Shown here one piece after another: positions 35,761 to 46,014 of a DNA stretch of 64,000 nt. Source of the stretch: Orenia metallireducens (GTDB lineage Bacteria; Bacillota; Halanaerobiia; Halobacteroidales; Halobacteroidaceae). The translations under genes and the position numbers were made by a program. The stretch spans positions 617,753 through 681,752 of the forward strand of contig NZ_LWDV01000009.1 in assembly GCF_001693735.1 (NCBI RefSeq), in the 5' to 3' direction. The notes beneath the pieces were generated by a model. The model was not told where the DNA came from. It searched no databases and saw only the letters and a program-made list of their open reading frames with translations. The stretch's first letter is position 1; every line of letters begins with the position of its first letter.

Positions 35761-38292
35761 AGATTTCTCCTCCTTAAAATTATTATTCTCCATATTTTTA
35801 TTATCTTTAACAGTATCGACTTTATTTTGAGGTTTAAAGTTCTTCAACCTTAAAGCATTGGTCAACACTGATACTGAACTCATTGACATTGCTGCTGCAG
35901 CAATCATTGGATTAAGTAATGGTCCACCAAAGAGGTGTAATAGACCAGCAGCAATTGGAATCCCTGCTGTATTATAAGCAAATGCCCAGAATAGGTTCTG
36001 CTTGATATTTCTGATAGTTGCCTTACTCAATTGAATTGCTGTAACAACATCCATGATATCATCCTTCATCAAGACTATATCAGCACTCTCCATAGCTACA
36101 TCAGTACCAGAACCGATTGCTATCCCTACATCTGCCTGTGCCAAAGCTGGTGCATCATTAATACCATCACCAACCATTGCTACCTTCTTACTACTATCCT
36201 GTAGCTTCTTAACCTCAGCGGCTTTATCCTCTGGTAATACCTCAGCCCGAACTATATCAATTCCAACCTCTTTGGCAATAGCATTGGCTGTACGCTGATT
36301 ATCCCCTGTAATCATCGCAACTTTAATTCCCATCTGATGGAGGGTCTTAACTGCTGCTGCACTACTTGCTTTAACTGTATCAGCAACGGCAATAATACCT
36401 GCTAACTCTCCATTAATTGCTATAAACATTGGGGTCTTACCTTCATTGGCAAGTCTATCGGAATCCTCTTGTAAGGTTACTTTTATTCCTTTATCATCCA
36501 TCAACTTTTTATTTCCAAGTAGTATAAATTTATCATCTATCTCTACCTCAATTCCATGACCTGGAATCGCTATAAAGTTATCAAGCTTCTTAAACTCTAC
36601 CCCTGCTTCTTGAGCACCTTTGACAATAGCTTCTCCTAGTGGGTGTTCAGAACCCTTCTCAGCTGAACCTGCTAATGCTAATAGCTCCTCTTTAGAATAA
36701 TCATTAACAGTTACTAGATCAGTAACCTTTGGCCTTCCTTCAGTAATGGTACCTGTCTTATCAAAGACAATAGTCTCTATCTTATGGGTAGTCTCCAAAG
36801 GAGTTCCGCCTTTGATTAAAACTCCATTCTCTGCACCTTTACCTGTACCGACCATAATTGCTGTCGGGGTTGCTAAACCTAAAGCACAGGGACAAGCAAT
36901 TACTAAGACAGAGATGAAGATTGTTAGGGAAAAGACTGCTCCTGTTCCTGCTAAGTACCAAGCAAGTCCTGATAGAATAGCAATTCCAATTACTACAGGA
37001 ACGAAGTATCCTGAAATTATATCTGCCATCTTAGCAATTGGTGCTTTAGAGCCTTGAGCCTCTTCTACTAACTTAATAATCTGGGCTAAGGCTGTATCCT
37101 TACCGACTTTGGTAGCCTTGAATTTAATAGTTCCATTCTTATTAAGTCCTGCCCCAATTACCTTGTCACCAACCTTCTTCTCAACAGGGATACTCTCCCC
37201 AGTTAACATTGATTCATCAACAGCAGTATGCCCTTCAACGATAGTTCCATCAACAGGAATCTTCTCTCCTGGCTTGACTAAGATGATATCTCCTACCTCT
37301 ACCTCTTCGATAGGAATAGTCATCTCTTCACCATCATGGATAACTGTAGCTGTCTTAGCCTGTAAGTCCATCAACTTCTTAATCGCTTCTGATGTCTTAC
37401 CTTTGGATACTGCTTCTAAATACTTACCTAATAAGATTAAAGCAATGATTACACCTGCACTTTCAAAGTATAGACTCATTGCATAACTTGTATCACCAAT
37501 AGATATTCTAAAGACTGCATAGATACCATATAAAATAGCTGCTAAAGTACCAATGGCTATCAGTGAATCCATATTAGGATGTCCTCTAAATAAAGATTTA
37601 AAACCAACTGTATAGAACTTATAACCAGCCAACATCACTGGAATAGTTAAAATTAACTGTACTAGAGCAAAATTTAATGGATGAACTGATGGTTCTAGAA
37701 ATTCTAGAAGTGGTAACCCTAACATATGACCCATAGCTATATAGAGTAATGGAATTGAGAAGATACTAGCTACAATGAACTTCTTCCATAGAGTCTCTAT
37801 CTCTTTATTCTTCCTCTCTTTATCAACATCAACCCTCTCTCCTGCTTCAATCTCCAAAGGCTCATAACCTGCCTTAATAATGGCATTCTTAATCTCTGAA
37901 ATTCTAGTATCATGGGAATTATATTTAACCAGTGCTTTCTCTGTAGCAAAGTTAACATTAACCTCTTCAATCCCCTCTAACTTCTTAATCTCTCTCTCTA
38001 CAGCAGCAGCACAACTAGCACAAGTCATTCCACCAATTGGTATATTTATCTCTCGTAGCTCAATCTCATCATCAACACCATAACCAGCATCTTTAACTGC
38101 TGCTTTAATATCTTCTAATGTAGCAGTTGAGTCATCAAAGACTACATTTAGCTTTTCAGTAGCAAAGTTAACATTAGCTTCTTTAACACCAGCTACCTTA
38201 CTTACATTCTTCTCTACTGCAGCTGAACAACTAGCACAGCTCATCCCTGTGACTTTAATTGTCTCTCTCTGTACTACTTTCGCCTCTGACAT
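35551..38292 (-). CDS. copA: Copper P1B-ATPase fused to a C-terminal CopZ-like domain
   Basis: A 913-residue copper-exporting ATPase. Two N-terminal metal-binding domains carry GMSCASC (16-22) and GMTCASC (88-94). TGES is at 364-367, the transport motif CPC at 467-469, the phosphorylation motif DKTGT at 511-515, then SEHPLGEA and [10 protein letters not shown]. The usual end (LRLKNF) is followed by a Lys/Asn linker and a third domain with GMSCGHC (853-859), which is a complete CopZ chaperone with its own ribosome site. The promoter carries a CsoR-type inverted repeat. Confidence 0.95.
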   Translation of the reverse strand: MSEAKVVQRETIKVTGMSCASCSAAVEKNVSKVAGVKEANVNFATEKLNVVFDDSTATLEDIKAAVKDAGYGVDDEIELREINIPIGGMTCASCAAAVEREIKKLEGIEEVNVNFATEKALVKYNSHDTRISEIKNAIIKAGYEPLEIEAGERVDVDKERKNKEIETLWKKFIVASIFSIPLLYIAMGHMLGLPLLEFLEPSVHPLNFALVQLILTIPVMLAGYKFYTVGFKSLFRGHPNMDSLIAIGTLAAILYGIYAVFRISIGDTSYAMSLYFESAGVIIALILLGKYLEAVSKGKTSEAIKKLMDLQAKTATVIHDGEEMTIPIEEVEVGDIILVKPGEKIPVDGTIVEGHTAVDESMLTGESIPVEKKVGDKVIGAGLNKNGTIKFKATKVGKDTALAQIIKLVEEAQGSKAPIAKMADIISGYFVPVVIGIAILSGLAWYLAGTGAVFSLTIFISVLVIACPCALGLATPTAIMVGTGKGAENGVLIKGGTPLETTHKIETIVFDKTGTITEGRPKVTDLVTVNDYSKEELLALAGSAEKGSEHPLGEAIVKGAQEAGVEFKKLDNFIAIPGHGIEVEIDDKFILLGNKKLMDDKGIKVTLQEDSDRLANEGKTPMFIAINGELAGIIAVADTVKASSAAAVKTLHQMGIKVAMITGDNQRTANAIAKEVGIDIVRAEVLPEDKAAEVKKLQDSSKKVAMVGDGINDAPALAQADVGIAIGSGTDVAMESADIVLMKDDIMDVVTAIQLSKATIRNIKQNLFWAFAYNTAGIPIAAGLLHLFGGPLLNPMIAAAAMSMSSVSVLTNALRLKNFKPQNKVDTVKDNKNMENNNFKEEKSMKKIIRIEGMSCGHCSGRVQKELEAMAEVKAADVSADENRAIVELSSDVDDAKLTAAVEEAGYQVVGIE

Positions 38293-38349
38293 CCTTATCC
38301 CTCCTTATATTTATCATCTCCTTATCTCTAAGGAATTATTTTTGTTTTT

Positions 38350-38366
38350 ATACCCCCTATGGGTAT
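38350..38366. promoter_or_regulatory. CsoR-type operator of copA
   Basis: ATACCCCCTATGGGTAT: six-base arms around five bases, downstream of the -10 box. It resembles the operator at 8533-8551. Confidence 0.75.
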
Positions 38367-38378
38367 CTCTTAGTTACA

Positions 38379-38407
38379 AGAATATCATATCTGAACTTGT
38401 CTGTCAA
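38379..38407 (-). promoter_or_regulatory. Sigma-A promoter of copA
   Basis: Minus strand TTGACA (38402-38407), 17 bases, TATTCT (38379-38384). Confidence 0.7.
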
Positions 38408-38450
38408 GGGATAAGTAATATATTATAAACTTTAGTAACAAATACAATGA

Positions 38451-38484
38451 TAGCACCCCTATTTACTATTAAAAAAGGGTGCTA
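38451..38484. terminator. Hairpin upstream of copA promoter, possible terminator of lytSR
   Basis: TAGCACCC and GGGTGCTA arms around 18 AT-rich bases containing AAAAAA. It is about 200 bases past the lytR stop. Confidence 0.4.
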
Positions 38485-38571
38485 GCTAACAATGATGCAA
38501 AGAAATATAATGAGAAATAACCACCTAAGAAAAATTCTACATAATTAAATATCTAAATTATTGTAGTTTGG

Positions 38572-38660
38572 AACTAATTCAATTTTTGCTTTGTTCAAAG
38601 AGTAATTTTTTACCTTTTAAGACCATAACTATCAACTCAAAAATTTTGCAATATCTATCT
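38572..38660. repeat. Partial intergenic repeat (copy 4)
   Basis: ATTCAATTTTTGCTTTGTTC and the following TTTTAAGACCATAACTATCAAC match the right part of the 46.0-46.4 kb element; it ends in TTTTGCAATATCTAT, the family end. Left end not found. Confidence 0.5.
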
Positions 38661-38685
38661 TAAGTTTCACTTTGAGAATAAATAA

Positions 38686-39462
38686 TCATATCCCAAATAT
38701 TCTTTGTAAATCCTTTACTTTAGAACGGCTAACAGGCACTTCCATCTCTCTATCATCACCCATTAAGACCTGATACTTCCCTTTAAACCAAGGGATTATC
38801 TCTTTAATCTTATTTAGATTAATTAAATAACTGCGATGTACTCGCAAAAAGTTAGCTTCGCTTAGTCTATCCTCTAACTCACTTAAACAAAGATCTATCT
38901 GATACTCTTTATCATAGGTTTTTACATAGACTCTAGAATCATGAGTATATGAAAGTATAATCTCATTATACTCTAATAACTTTAGATTTCCCTTATTTGT
39001 CTTAACAGCCAATTTATCAATTCTAGGGTTTTTACTTTCCTCACCTATCTTTTCTATTAAATTTGTTAACTTATTTCCTATAAATTGCTCTTTAAAGTAA
39101 AGGTTCTTAATCCTATTTATTAACTTTAAAAGTCTCTCTTCTTCATAAGGCTTTAATAGATAATCAACTGCATTGACTGTAAAGGCATCTAAAGCATATT
39201 CATCATAAGCTGTTACAAAGACAATTATAGGCTCCTTCTCTAACCCCATAAGCTCCTTAGCGACTTCTAAACCCGTCTTTCCTCCCATTTGAATATCTAA
39301 AAAGACTAAATCTGGACTCTTTTTTTGAATAAGCTCCAAAGCTTGAATACCATCCTCTGCTGTTGCTATCAATTGAATATCATCTATTCCCTCTAATAAA
39401 AACTCTAATTCACTCCTTGCTGGAAATTCATCATCAGCTATTATAGTTCTAATCTTCTCCAT
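38686..39462 (-). CDS. lytR: LytTR-family response regulator
   Basis: A 258-residue regulator: receiver domain at about 4-120 with phospho-acceptor Asp55 region (PDLVFLDIQM) and a conserved Lys (LLKPY), then a LytTR DNA-binding domain at about 155-255 (FLRVHRSYLINLNKI). It overlaps the LytS-type kinase gene by 14 bases. In Gram-positive bacteria such pairs control holin-like or pyruvate-transport genes; none lie next to this pair. Confidence 0.92.
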   Translation of the reverse strand: MEKIRTIIADDEFPARSELEFLLEGIDDIQLIATAEDGIQALELIQKKSPDLVFLDIQMGGKTGLEVAKELMGLEKEPIIVFVTAYDEYALDAFTVNAVDYLLKPYEEERLLKLINRIKNLYFKEQFIGNKLTNLIEKIGEESKNPRIDKLAVKTNKGNLKLLEYNEIILSYTHDSRVYVKTYDKEYQIDLCLSELEDRLSEANFLRVHRSYLINLNKIKEIIPWFKGKYQVLMGDDREMEVPVSRSKVKDLQRIFGI

Positions 39463-41170
39463 TACTTTCCCTCCCTTTAAGTAAATATGGGATTTGAATT
39501 GTAACCTTAGTTCCTTCTTGTTGTCGACTGCTAATCTCTAGACCATATTCAGTACCATATATCTTTTGAATCCTCTGTTTAACATTACTTAAACCAATTC
39601 CACAGCCCTTTCCATGCCCTGCTTCTATCACACAATTTAAATATTTATCTGGAATTCCTACACCATTATCTATTATCTCTAACAATAAATTTTGCTCTTT
39701 CTGCCTTGCCTTAACTAACACCTTTCCAAGACCTACTTTAGAAGAGACTCCATGTTTAATAGCATTTTCCACAATAGGTTGTAAGACAAAACTGGGAACT
39801 TCACAATCTAGTAATTCCTGAGGAATATCTATCTCTACCTCCAATTTAGAACCAAAGCGTGCCTTCTCTATCTCAACATAATAAGAAGTATACTCTAATT
39901 CTTTCGCTAACTTTATTAAGCTATGATTTTCCTTTAAAGTATGGCGGAAGAATTTAGACAACTTAACCAATAGCTCTCTTGCCCCCATAGGGTCAGTGCG
40001 ACAGAAAGAAATAATGGTATTTAAGGCATTAAATAAGAAATGTGGGTGAACTTGAAACTGCAACGCTTTCAATTCAGCTTGAGTAGCTAGCTGTGCCTCC
40101 TTCTCCAAACTAGATATGTGTAGTTGGGTAGATAATAGCTCTGAAATCCCTCTAGCTAACTCTATATCTACTTCTGTAATACTACTTTCTTCAGATTTGT
40201 ATAACTTTAATGCTCCAATCACCTCACCCCTTCTCTTTAAAGGGGCAATCACCGCTGACTTAAGCTTACAGTCCTTAACTGGACAACCTAGCTTGCGTTT
40301 GTTAGTAGCCACTTTCAATTGACCCTCTAATAAGACTTCCTTAGTAGCCTTAGTCATTATCCCCTCCCCTGCCTGATGGTGATCCATTCCTAGACCATAG
40401 TGGGCCAGCACCTTCTTTCGATCAGTGATTGAAACAGCTGCTACCCCACTTATCTCATAAATAATCTTTGAGGTCTCTAAAGCAGAACTATAATTTAAGC
40501 CTTCTTTCAAATAACCAATACTTTTGTTAGCAATCTTTAAGGCTTTATACGATTGTAATGCCATCAACTCTTGTCCCTTCTTCATACTGTTGTGAAGAAC
40601 ATTAATAAATAAGGTAATACCTAAAGAGTTACTTAAAATCATAGGCAGGGCTATAATTCTTACTAATTCATAGGCTTGGTCATAAGGATGGCTTAGTACC
40701 AAAACTAATCCCATCTCTAAAACCTCTATGATAACTCCTAGTAAAAATCCAGTATTTAAAGAGATCTTATCAAAAGAGCGATAGTAATAAATTATTCCAC
40801 CAATTAACCCTGCCACAGTGGTAGAGAGAGCACACGCAAAGGCAGTAAACCCACCTAAAAAATAACGATGAATTCCTCCAATCAAACCAGCAAAAAAACC
40901 TACAATAGGTCCCCCTAATAATCCACCGACAACTGCTCCAATAGCTCGAATATTAGCATAAGCATCATGGATATAAATTCCTAAATAGGTTCCTAAAATT
41001 GATAATAGACCAAAAAATATAATCAAGAAAATCTTAGATTTAATCTTAGCCCTTCTATTAATCACTTGAGAAAAGATATCTGTTTCCATAATAAATAGCT
41101 GAGCTGCTACTGCTATAATTGCCATATTCTTAATCAAATCAAAAAGCAAATTTACAATTAGATCATGCAT
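39449..41170 (-). CDS. lytS: LytS-type sensor histidine kinase
   Basis: A 573-residue membrane kinase: N-terminal 5TM-5TMR_LYT region (about 1-190) with GAVVGGLLGGPIVGFFAGLIG-like repeats, a GAF domain (about 215-350), a his_kinase module with phospho-His in QVHPHFLFNALNTI (about 375) and an HATPase domain with DNGVGI. The start at 41170 follows GGAGGT with nine-base spacing; the longer GTG start is too near the site. Signal unknown, possibly pyruvate or membrane state as in relatives. Confidence 0.92.
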   Translation of the reverse strand: MHDLIVNLLFDLIKNMAIIAVAAQLFIMETDIFSQVINRRAKIKSKIFLIIFFGLLSILGTYLGIYIHDAYANIRAIGAVVGGLLGGPIVGFFAGLIGGIHRYFLGGFTAFACALSTTVAGLIGGIIYYYRSFDKISLNTGFLLGVIIEVLEMGLVLVLSHPYDQAYELVRIIALPMILSNSLGITLFINVLHNSMKKGQELMALQSYKALKIANKSIGYLKEGLNYSSALETSKIIYEISGVAAVSITDRKKVLAHYGLGMDHHQAGEGIMTKATKEVLLEGQLKVATNKRKLGCPVKDCKLKSAVIAPLKRRGEVIGALKLYKSEESSITEVDIELARGISELLSTQLHISSLEKEAQLATQAELKALQFQVHPHFLFNALNTIISFCRTDPMGARELLVKLSKFFRHTLKENHSLIKLAKELEYTSYYVEIEKARFGSKLEVEIDIPQELLDCEVPSFVLQPIVENAIKHGVSSKVGLGKVLVKARQKEQNLLLEIIDNGVGIPDKYLNCVIEAGHGKGCGIGLSNVKQRIQKIYGTEYGLEISSRQQEGTKVTIQIPYLLKGRESNGED

Positions 41171-41349
41171 GACTACCACACCTCCTCCAATTATACTGCT
41201 TCAACTAATAATATCTAAATACCTAACATAGTAGTTAAATGAATTATTTTATATTATAATTATATCATATAGAGTTCTTAGATAAGATACAAATTAATAA
41301 AAAAAAAGAATAGCTTGAATTAATACCTTAAATAAAAGGAGTAGATATT

Positions 41350-42216
41350 ATGCCTGATTTTTGGAGTCATATTGTTGCAGGTGATTTAATCATAGACAGA
41401 CTAGAAGATAATACTTTAAAAAATATAATTAAACAGAATAGAACTATCTATAATCTAGGGTGCCAAGGACCTGATTTATTCTTTTATAATGATTTTTGGC
41501 CTTGGATTAAAGAGAAGCGCGGTCCTAAAATTGGATCACTATTACATCAAAAGAATATCAAACCCTTCTTTATAGAGAGTCTTAGCTACTTAAAGAGTAT
41601 GTATCATCAACATAATTTCCCGATATTACTAAGCTATTTTAGTGGCTTTTTAGCACATTATACTGTAGATAAGACAGCACACCCCTTTGTATTTGCTAAA
41701 CAGAAAAGTCCTAATCAACATAAACTATTAGAGATTAATTTAGATACTTATTTGGTTGAAGAAATCTGGGGTAAAAAAGTCTATAGTCTCTCTCCAATTG
41801 AACAAATTGACTTAGGAAATGAGTTACCAGATATAATTATAGATTATTATAAGTATATCTTAAATAAAAGTCATAATCATAATCTAGAAATCAAATTAAT
41901 CAATGATTCCTACCAAGACTTCAAAAGAATAATGAAGTTCTTTTACAGTCCTTACAAAATCAAAAAATTAAGCTTTAAAATATTAAATCCTTTAGTACCA
42001 CTCAACCTTGATACTTTAAGCTATCCTACTAAAATAAATTATAAAATCTTATCAGAAGAAGAGTATTTAAAGTTTAAAGAACTGATACTGGACGGGGTTA
42101 AAGAAGGTCTAAAGTTAATAGAAATAATGAAAGGCTACCTCCAAGATGAGCTTGAAAACTCAGCCTTAGAAGTAGCCTTTCAAGGGATAAATTTTGAAGG
42201 GGAGCTTATTGAATAG
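41350..42216 (+). CDS. Zinc-dependent phospholipase C-like protein
   Basis: A 288-residue protein of the bacterial zinc-dependent phospholipase C fold. Metal-binding residues are visible: H7 (DFWSHIVAG), GCQGPDLFFYND (about 38-49), and GFLAHYTVDKTAHPFV (about 99-114). There is no signal peptide, so unlike secreted toxins it is intracellular; such proteins are common and uncharacterised in clostridia. AAAGGAG precedes ATG. Its 3' end overlaps the convergent MFS gene by 11 bases. Confidence 0.85.
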   Translation: MPDFWSHIVAGDLIIDRLEDNTLKNIIKQNRTIYNLGCQGPDLFFYNDFWPWIKEKRGPKIGSLLHQKNIKPFFIESLSYLKSMYHQHNFPILLSYFSGFLAHYTVDKTAHPFVFAKQKSPNQHKLLEINLDTYLVEEIWGKKVYSLSPIEQIDLGNELPDIIIDYYKYILNKSHNHNLEIKLINDSYQDFKRIMKFFYSPYKIKKLSFKILNPLVPLNLDTLSYPTKINYKILSEEEYLKFKELILDGVKEGLKLIEIMKGYLQDELENSALEVAFQGINFEGELIE

Positions 42217-43468
42217 CCTCATTTCTCCCCTTCTCTATATCTACTTTACTTAAAATAATCATGCCTATTATAAAGAAGGAAGCCAATGAAATAATACCCC
42301 ATCTACTACTTCCAGTTAGCTGTCCAACTAGTGCAAAGATAAAAGGTCCTGTGATTGCAGCAAATTTACTAGAGACCCCAAAGAAACCGTAGAACTCAGC
42401 AGACTTATTTTGAGGAACCATTACTCCATATAAGGAACGGCTCAATGCCTGTACTCCTCCTTGTACTAAGCCAACCATTCCAGCTAAAATCCAAAAATGT
42501 ATAGCAGTAGTCATAAAATAACCTACGATAGTAATTAGCAAATAGACACTAAGTCCTATAATAATCCCCCGCTTTGCCCCTATCCTCTCACCTAATTTGC
42601 CAAAAAGTAGAGCAAAGGGTATTCCTATAAACTGGGTTAAGACCAAGGCTCCAATCAAATCACTCTGTCCAATCCCAATCTCACTACCATAGATGGTAGC
42701 CATTCGAATAATCGTACCAACCCCATCATTATAGACCCAAAAAGCAATTAGAAACTTAAATAACTCTCGATATTTTTTAATATTTCTAAAGGTCCTTGCT
42801 ACTCTAGCAAATCCAACTTTGATATATTTTTTAAATCTAAAATTCTTCTTTGTTGGGAAATCAGAAATATTTCTAAAGATAGGAATAGAGAAGATAAACC
42901 ACCAAAGTGCCACAGTTACAAAGGATAATCTAGTAGCCATTAAAGTACTAGCTATTCCAAAACTAGCAGCCTTCTGTATCATCATCAAATTGATAACTAA
43001 CAAAAGCCCTCCACCTAAATAACCAGCAGCATATCCAAGTGATGAGACATAATCCATCCTCTTTGGAGCTACAATCTGTGGTAAGAAGGAGTCGTAAAAG
43101 ACATTAGCACCTGAGAAGCCAATACTTGCTAAGATGAAGTAAAGCGAGGCTAATAGATAATCCCCTTCACCTATAAAGAATAATAATCCTGTACCTATTA
43201 TACCTAGATAAGCAAAAAATCTAAGAAATTGCTTTTTAGAATTAGAGAAATCAGAGATAGCACCTAAGATTGGTGAGAGTAGAGCAATGATTAACATGCC
43301 AACTGCTTGAGTATAGCCCCAATAGGATGTAGCTAGATTATTAGCTAATCCTTTAGCCGCTACCGTCCTATAAAATATAGGTAAAACTGCTGCCAAAATA
43401 GTTGTAGCAAAGGCTGAATTAGCCCAATCATACAAGACCCAAGAATAAACCTCTTTTTTGTTTTCCAT
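42206..43468 (-). CDS. UMF1-family MFS transporter
   Basis: A 420-residue, 12-helix transporter of the UMF1/Atg22-like branch. The start (YSWVLYDWANSAFATTILAAVL) is the family signature and FYDSFLPQIVAPKRMD and GVQALSRSLYGVMVP are conserved loops. Fungal relatives export amino acids from vacuoles; bacterial substrates are unknown. Convergent with the phospholipase-like gene. Confidence 0.9.
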   Translation of the reverse strand: MENKKEVYSWVLYDWANSAFATTILAAVLPIFYRTVAAKGLANNLATSYWGYTQAVGMLIIALLSPILGAISDFSNSKKQFLRFFAYLGIIGTGLLFFIGEGDYLLASLYFILASIGFSGANVFYDSFLPQIVAPKRMDYVSSLGYAAGYLGGGLLLVINLMMIQKAASFGIASTLMATRLSFVTVALWWFIFSIPIFRNISDFPTKKNFRFKKYIKVGFARVARTFRNIKKYRELFKFLIAFWVYNDGVGTIIRMATIYGSEIGIGQSDLIGALVLTQFIGIPFALLFGKLGERIGAKRGIIIGLSVYLLITIVGYFMTTAIHFWILAGMVGLVQGGVQALSRSLYGVMVPQNKSAEFYGFFGVSSKFAAITGPFIFALVGQLTGSSRWGIISLASFFIIGMIILSKVDIEKGRNEAIQ

Positions 43469-43570
43469 CAGTTCACCCCGTTAAATTATTTGATAGCTTT
43501 TAATTCTTGAAGAATACTGGCTACTCCTCTTTAATTAAGAGTTCTTAACAGAAAATTAACATTTTAAAGA

Positions 43571-43599
43571 AAAAAGATTAGGTCATCCCTAATCTTTTT
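43571..43599 (-). terminator. Terminator of the GH4 gene
   Basis: AAAAAGATTAGG, five bases, CCTAATCTTTTT: a 12-base stem with T-tail just after the stop. Confidence 0.85.
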
Positions 43600-43617
43600 G
43601 TAAATCTTAATTTTTTA

Positions 43618-44853
43618 CTATTTACTAAACTCCTCTTTCCAAATTTGATAAGCTACCTCATAACTTGGAACCTGTGGATTAGCCACTAAAGCTCTTAAAA
43701 TATCATCTTTATCTTGACTAATAGCAGCTTGGGTAGCTAAATTCCGGTAATTAGCTTCCTGTTGTAATAAGCTCTTAACCTGTAAAGGAATATCCCCTAC
43801 CTCTAATGCTCTAATACCACTTCCGTTAACAATTGTAGCTACCTCTACTATCACTTCATCATCTATGCCAGCAATCAACCCATTATTGGCTATATTTAAA
43901 ATAAACTCTTCATTCTTATCATTAACCATTGTTGCTATTAATGGCACTATCACATCAGAATACCAGATAGCACCTCTTTGATAGATTAATTCTGGGATGG
44001 TCTCTGGACTCTCTTCTAGAGCTTTAGCTATCTCATTACTAGTTTCAATTAACTCTTCTGCTCTTAATATATCCTTCTCTTTAGCTTGCTCTACCTCTTT
44101 GGCATGATGATAATAGTATTTTAAATAAGGTAATGGAATTATCTCTAGATTCTCAATCCAATCTGAATCAATTCCCAACCCTAAAGAGTCCACTTTTTTA
44201 ATAACTTCACTAGTCCTATTCTCACCTTTAACAGCCAGCTGTTGATACCATCCTAAGTGATTTAATCCAAAATACTCATATCTAATTTCTGCTCTATCTA
44301 CATCTAACATCTTGGCAATCTTATTTAATACTCCTACTGGTAAGTCACAAAGACTGATGACATTTACAGTCGTCTCCTGTTCTATCGCCTGTTGTACTAT
44401 ACTTGCTGGATTTGTTAAATTGATTAATAGAGCCTCAGGGCAATACTCTTCCATTTCCCTTGCTAACTCTAACATTACTGGTACAGTCCTTAAGGCATTG
44501 GCAAAACCTCCAGGTCCTACTGTCTCCTCTCCAATAATATCATATTTAAGAGGAAACTCTTCATCATAAGCTCTAGCTTTCATCCCTCCTACCCTTATCT
44601 GGCTAAGAACCATTTCAGCACCCTGTAAAGCTTTTTGACGATCTGTTGTATATGTAACCTTGAAATCATACTCTGATCTATCTATCACACTCTGACTCAA
44701 CCTAGCTACCTTCTCCAACTTACTTGCAGTTCTACCATTTAAGCAAATTTCATCAAAATCAATCTCCTCTTGATAATTGGCTATTGCATCAAACAAAAGT
44801 GGTGTATAAAGTCCACTACCACCAATTACTGTCAATTTTATCCCCATTGTCAT
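43618..44853 (-). CDS. Family 4 glycosidase (6-phospho-glycosidase)
   Basis: A 411-residue NAD- and metal-dependent GH4 hydrolase. A Rossmann start (KLTVIGGSGLYTPLL), RVGGMKARAYDE, NLTNPAS (145-151), Cys169 in LCDLP and His199 in GLNHLGW give cofactor and Mn sites. GH4 specificity correlates with the motif starting at the Cys: CDMP in phospho-alpha-glucosidases, CN(V/I)P in phospho-beta-glucosidases; CDLP here is nearest the former. No PTS gene is adjacent, so the source of phosphorylated sugar is unclear. GGGGGAAT precedes the start. Confidence 0.88.
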   Translation of the reverse strand: MTMGIKLTVIGGSGLYTPLLFDAIANYQEEIDFDEICLNGRTASKLEKVARLSQSVIDRSEYDFKVTYTTDRQKALQGAEMVLSQIRVGGMKARAYDEEFPLKYDIIGEETVGPGGFANALRTVPVMLELAREMEEYCPEALLINLTNPASIVQQAIEQETTVNVISLCDLPVGVLNKIAKMLDVDRAEIRYEYFGLNHLGWYQQLAVKGENRTSEVIKKVDSLGLGIDSDWIENLEIIPLPYLKYYYHHAKEVEQAKEKDILRAEELIETSNEIAKALEESPETIPELIYQRGAIWYSDVIVPLIATMVNDKNEEFILNIANNGLIAGIDDEVIVEVATIVNGSGIRALEVGDIPLQVKSLLQQEANYRNLATQAAISQDKDDILRALVANPQVPSYEVAYQIWKEEFSK

Positions 44854-44961
44854 TCCCCCTTATAATCTTATACTTATTATATTAAATTCTTATTAAATTT
44901 ATATTCTCCTTTTATATAATCTCTTATTATTTTTAGTTATCCCCACTCCCTAGATAAATAT

Positions 44962-44993
44962 AAGTGATTAATGGATATATCTATTAATCACTT
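44962..44993 (-). terminator. spo0M terminator
   Basis: AAGTGATTAAT and ATTAATCACTT arms with a near-palindromic centre, ending next to the spo0M stop codon. Confidence 0.65.
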
Positions 44994-44997
44994 TTAT

Positions 44998-45786
44998 TTA
45001 AATATATTGTTCAATAAAGTTCTTAATTCCTTCAGCTACATAATCTACTCCTTGTTCTAAATCCTCTTCACCAATCTCTAACAATACTTCACTCTCATCT
45101 AAATCCATCGCTTCTGCAAAAACACCTAATAAACCATTAGCCCGACGATCTACCTCAATCCATAACTTTAATCCACCATCAACGATATTATATAATAACT
45201 CTAGCTCATCTAGAGAGTTGACAAAAGCTCCATCTTGTGGTTTCAGTTCAAGTTCTTGGACAAAAGGATGCTTCCACTTAAAGTCTGCCTCTTGATTATT
45301 AATCTCTGTAAGTACAAAACCTAATTTCTCTAACGCCTTCAAAACTATCTGCATATAAGGATGGGGAGCTACTGCTATTATATCTTTATCACCTGGATCA
45401 ATAGCATTCTTAATATCTAATCCTGTATCTAACCAGACTGGGAACTTCTCTGTTGGGATAGGGGTCTGAGCATCCAATACGAAGGAGAAGGGAATACTAA
45501 GTTCATCTCCAGGCTCAACCACCTTCTCAACAGGAACATCAATCACCTGCAAATTGTAGTCAGTCCTATAAGAGCTCTCTTCACCCTCCTCATCCTCTAC
45601 TGTCTTCTCATACTTTGTCATCACATTGATATAGATCTTGTCAATATTCTGCTCTACATTACCACCTTTAATCTCAAAATGACCTGTTACTTCTGCACCT
45701 GCTACCAAATTCTCAGAATCTAAGACTGTATCAATCTTAGTTGCACCAATCCCTACACTAGCCATCATCTTTTTAAATAGACCCAT
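44998..45786 (-). CDS. spo0M: Sporulation-control protein Spo0M
   Basis: A 262-residue arrestin-like protein of the Spo0M family. The opening (LFKKMMASVGIGATKIDTVL), VVEPGDELSIPFSFVLD and TPIPTEKFPVWLDTGLDI are characteristic. In Bacillus it modulates the sporulation phosphorelay and cell-cycle events. I use the ATG at 45786, with AGGGGTGAT before it. Its presence suggests, but does not prove, spore formation. Confidence 0.92.
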   Translation of the reverse strand: MGLFKKMMASVGIGATKIDTVLDSENLVAGAEVTGHFEIKGGNVEQNIDKIYINVMTKYEKTVEDEEGEESSYRTDYNLQVIDVPVEKVVEPGDELSIPFSFVLDAQTPIPTEKFPVWLDTGLDIKNAIDPGDKDIIAVAPHPYMQIVLKALEKLGFVLTEINNQEADFKWKHPFVQELELKPQDGAFVNSLDELELLYNIVDGGLKLWIEVDRRANGLLGVFAEAMDLDESEVLLEIGEEDLEQGVDYVAEGIKNFIEQYI

Positions 45787-46014
45787 TTTAATATCACCCC
45801 TGCTTAAATATTTGGAAAAACTAATATTATAGTTGAACATCCAATTTAATTTTCCTTTTTAATATAGAAATAACTTCATTGGAATATTATATATTTCTTA
45901 AATAATAATCACTCTAATTTAATAATATAGCTCCTTTAAATTTTAAAATTAGTTAAGTAGAACATTACTGAAGGTCAGCTAATTAAATTTTAATATAGAA
46001 ATCATCACTTAATC

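Noticed and set aside
39449-41170. lrgAB or pyruvate-transport target genes next to LytSR
   Set aside because: Neighbours on both sides are copA and a phospholipase-like gene; no two-gene LrgAB-like membrane pair is present in the window.
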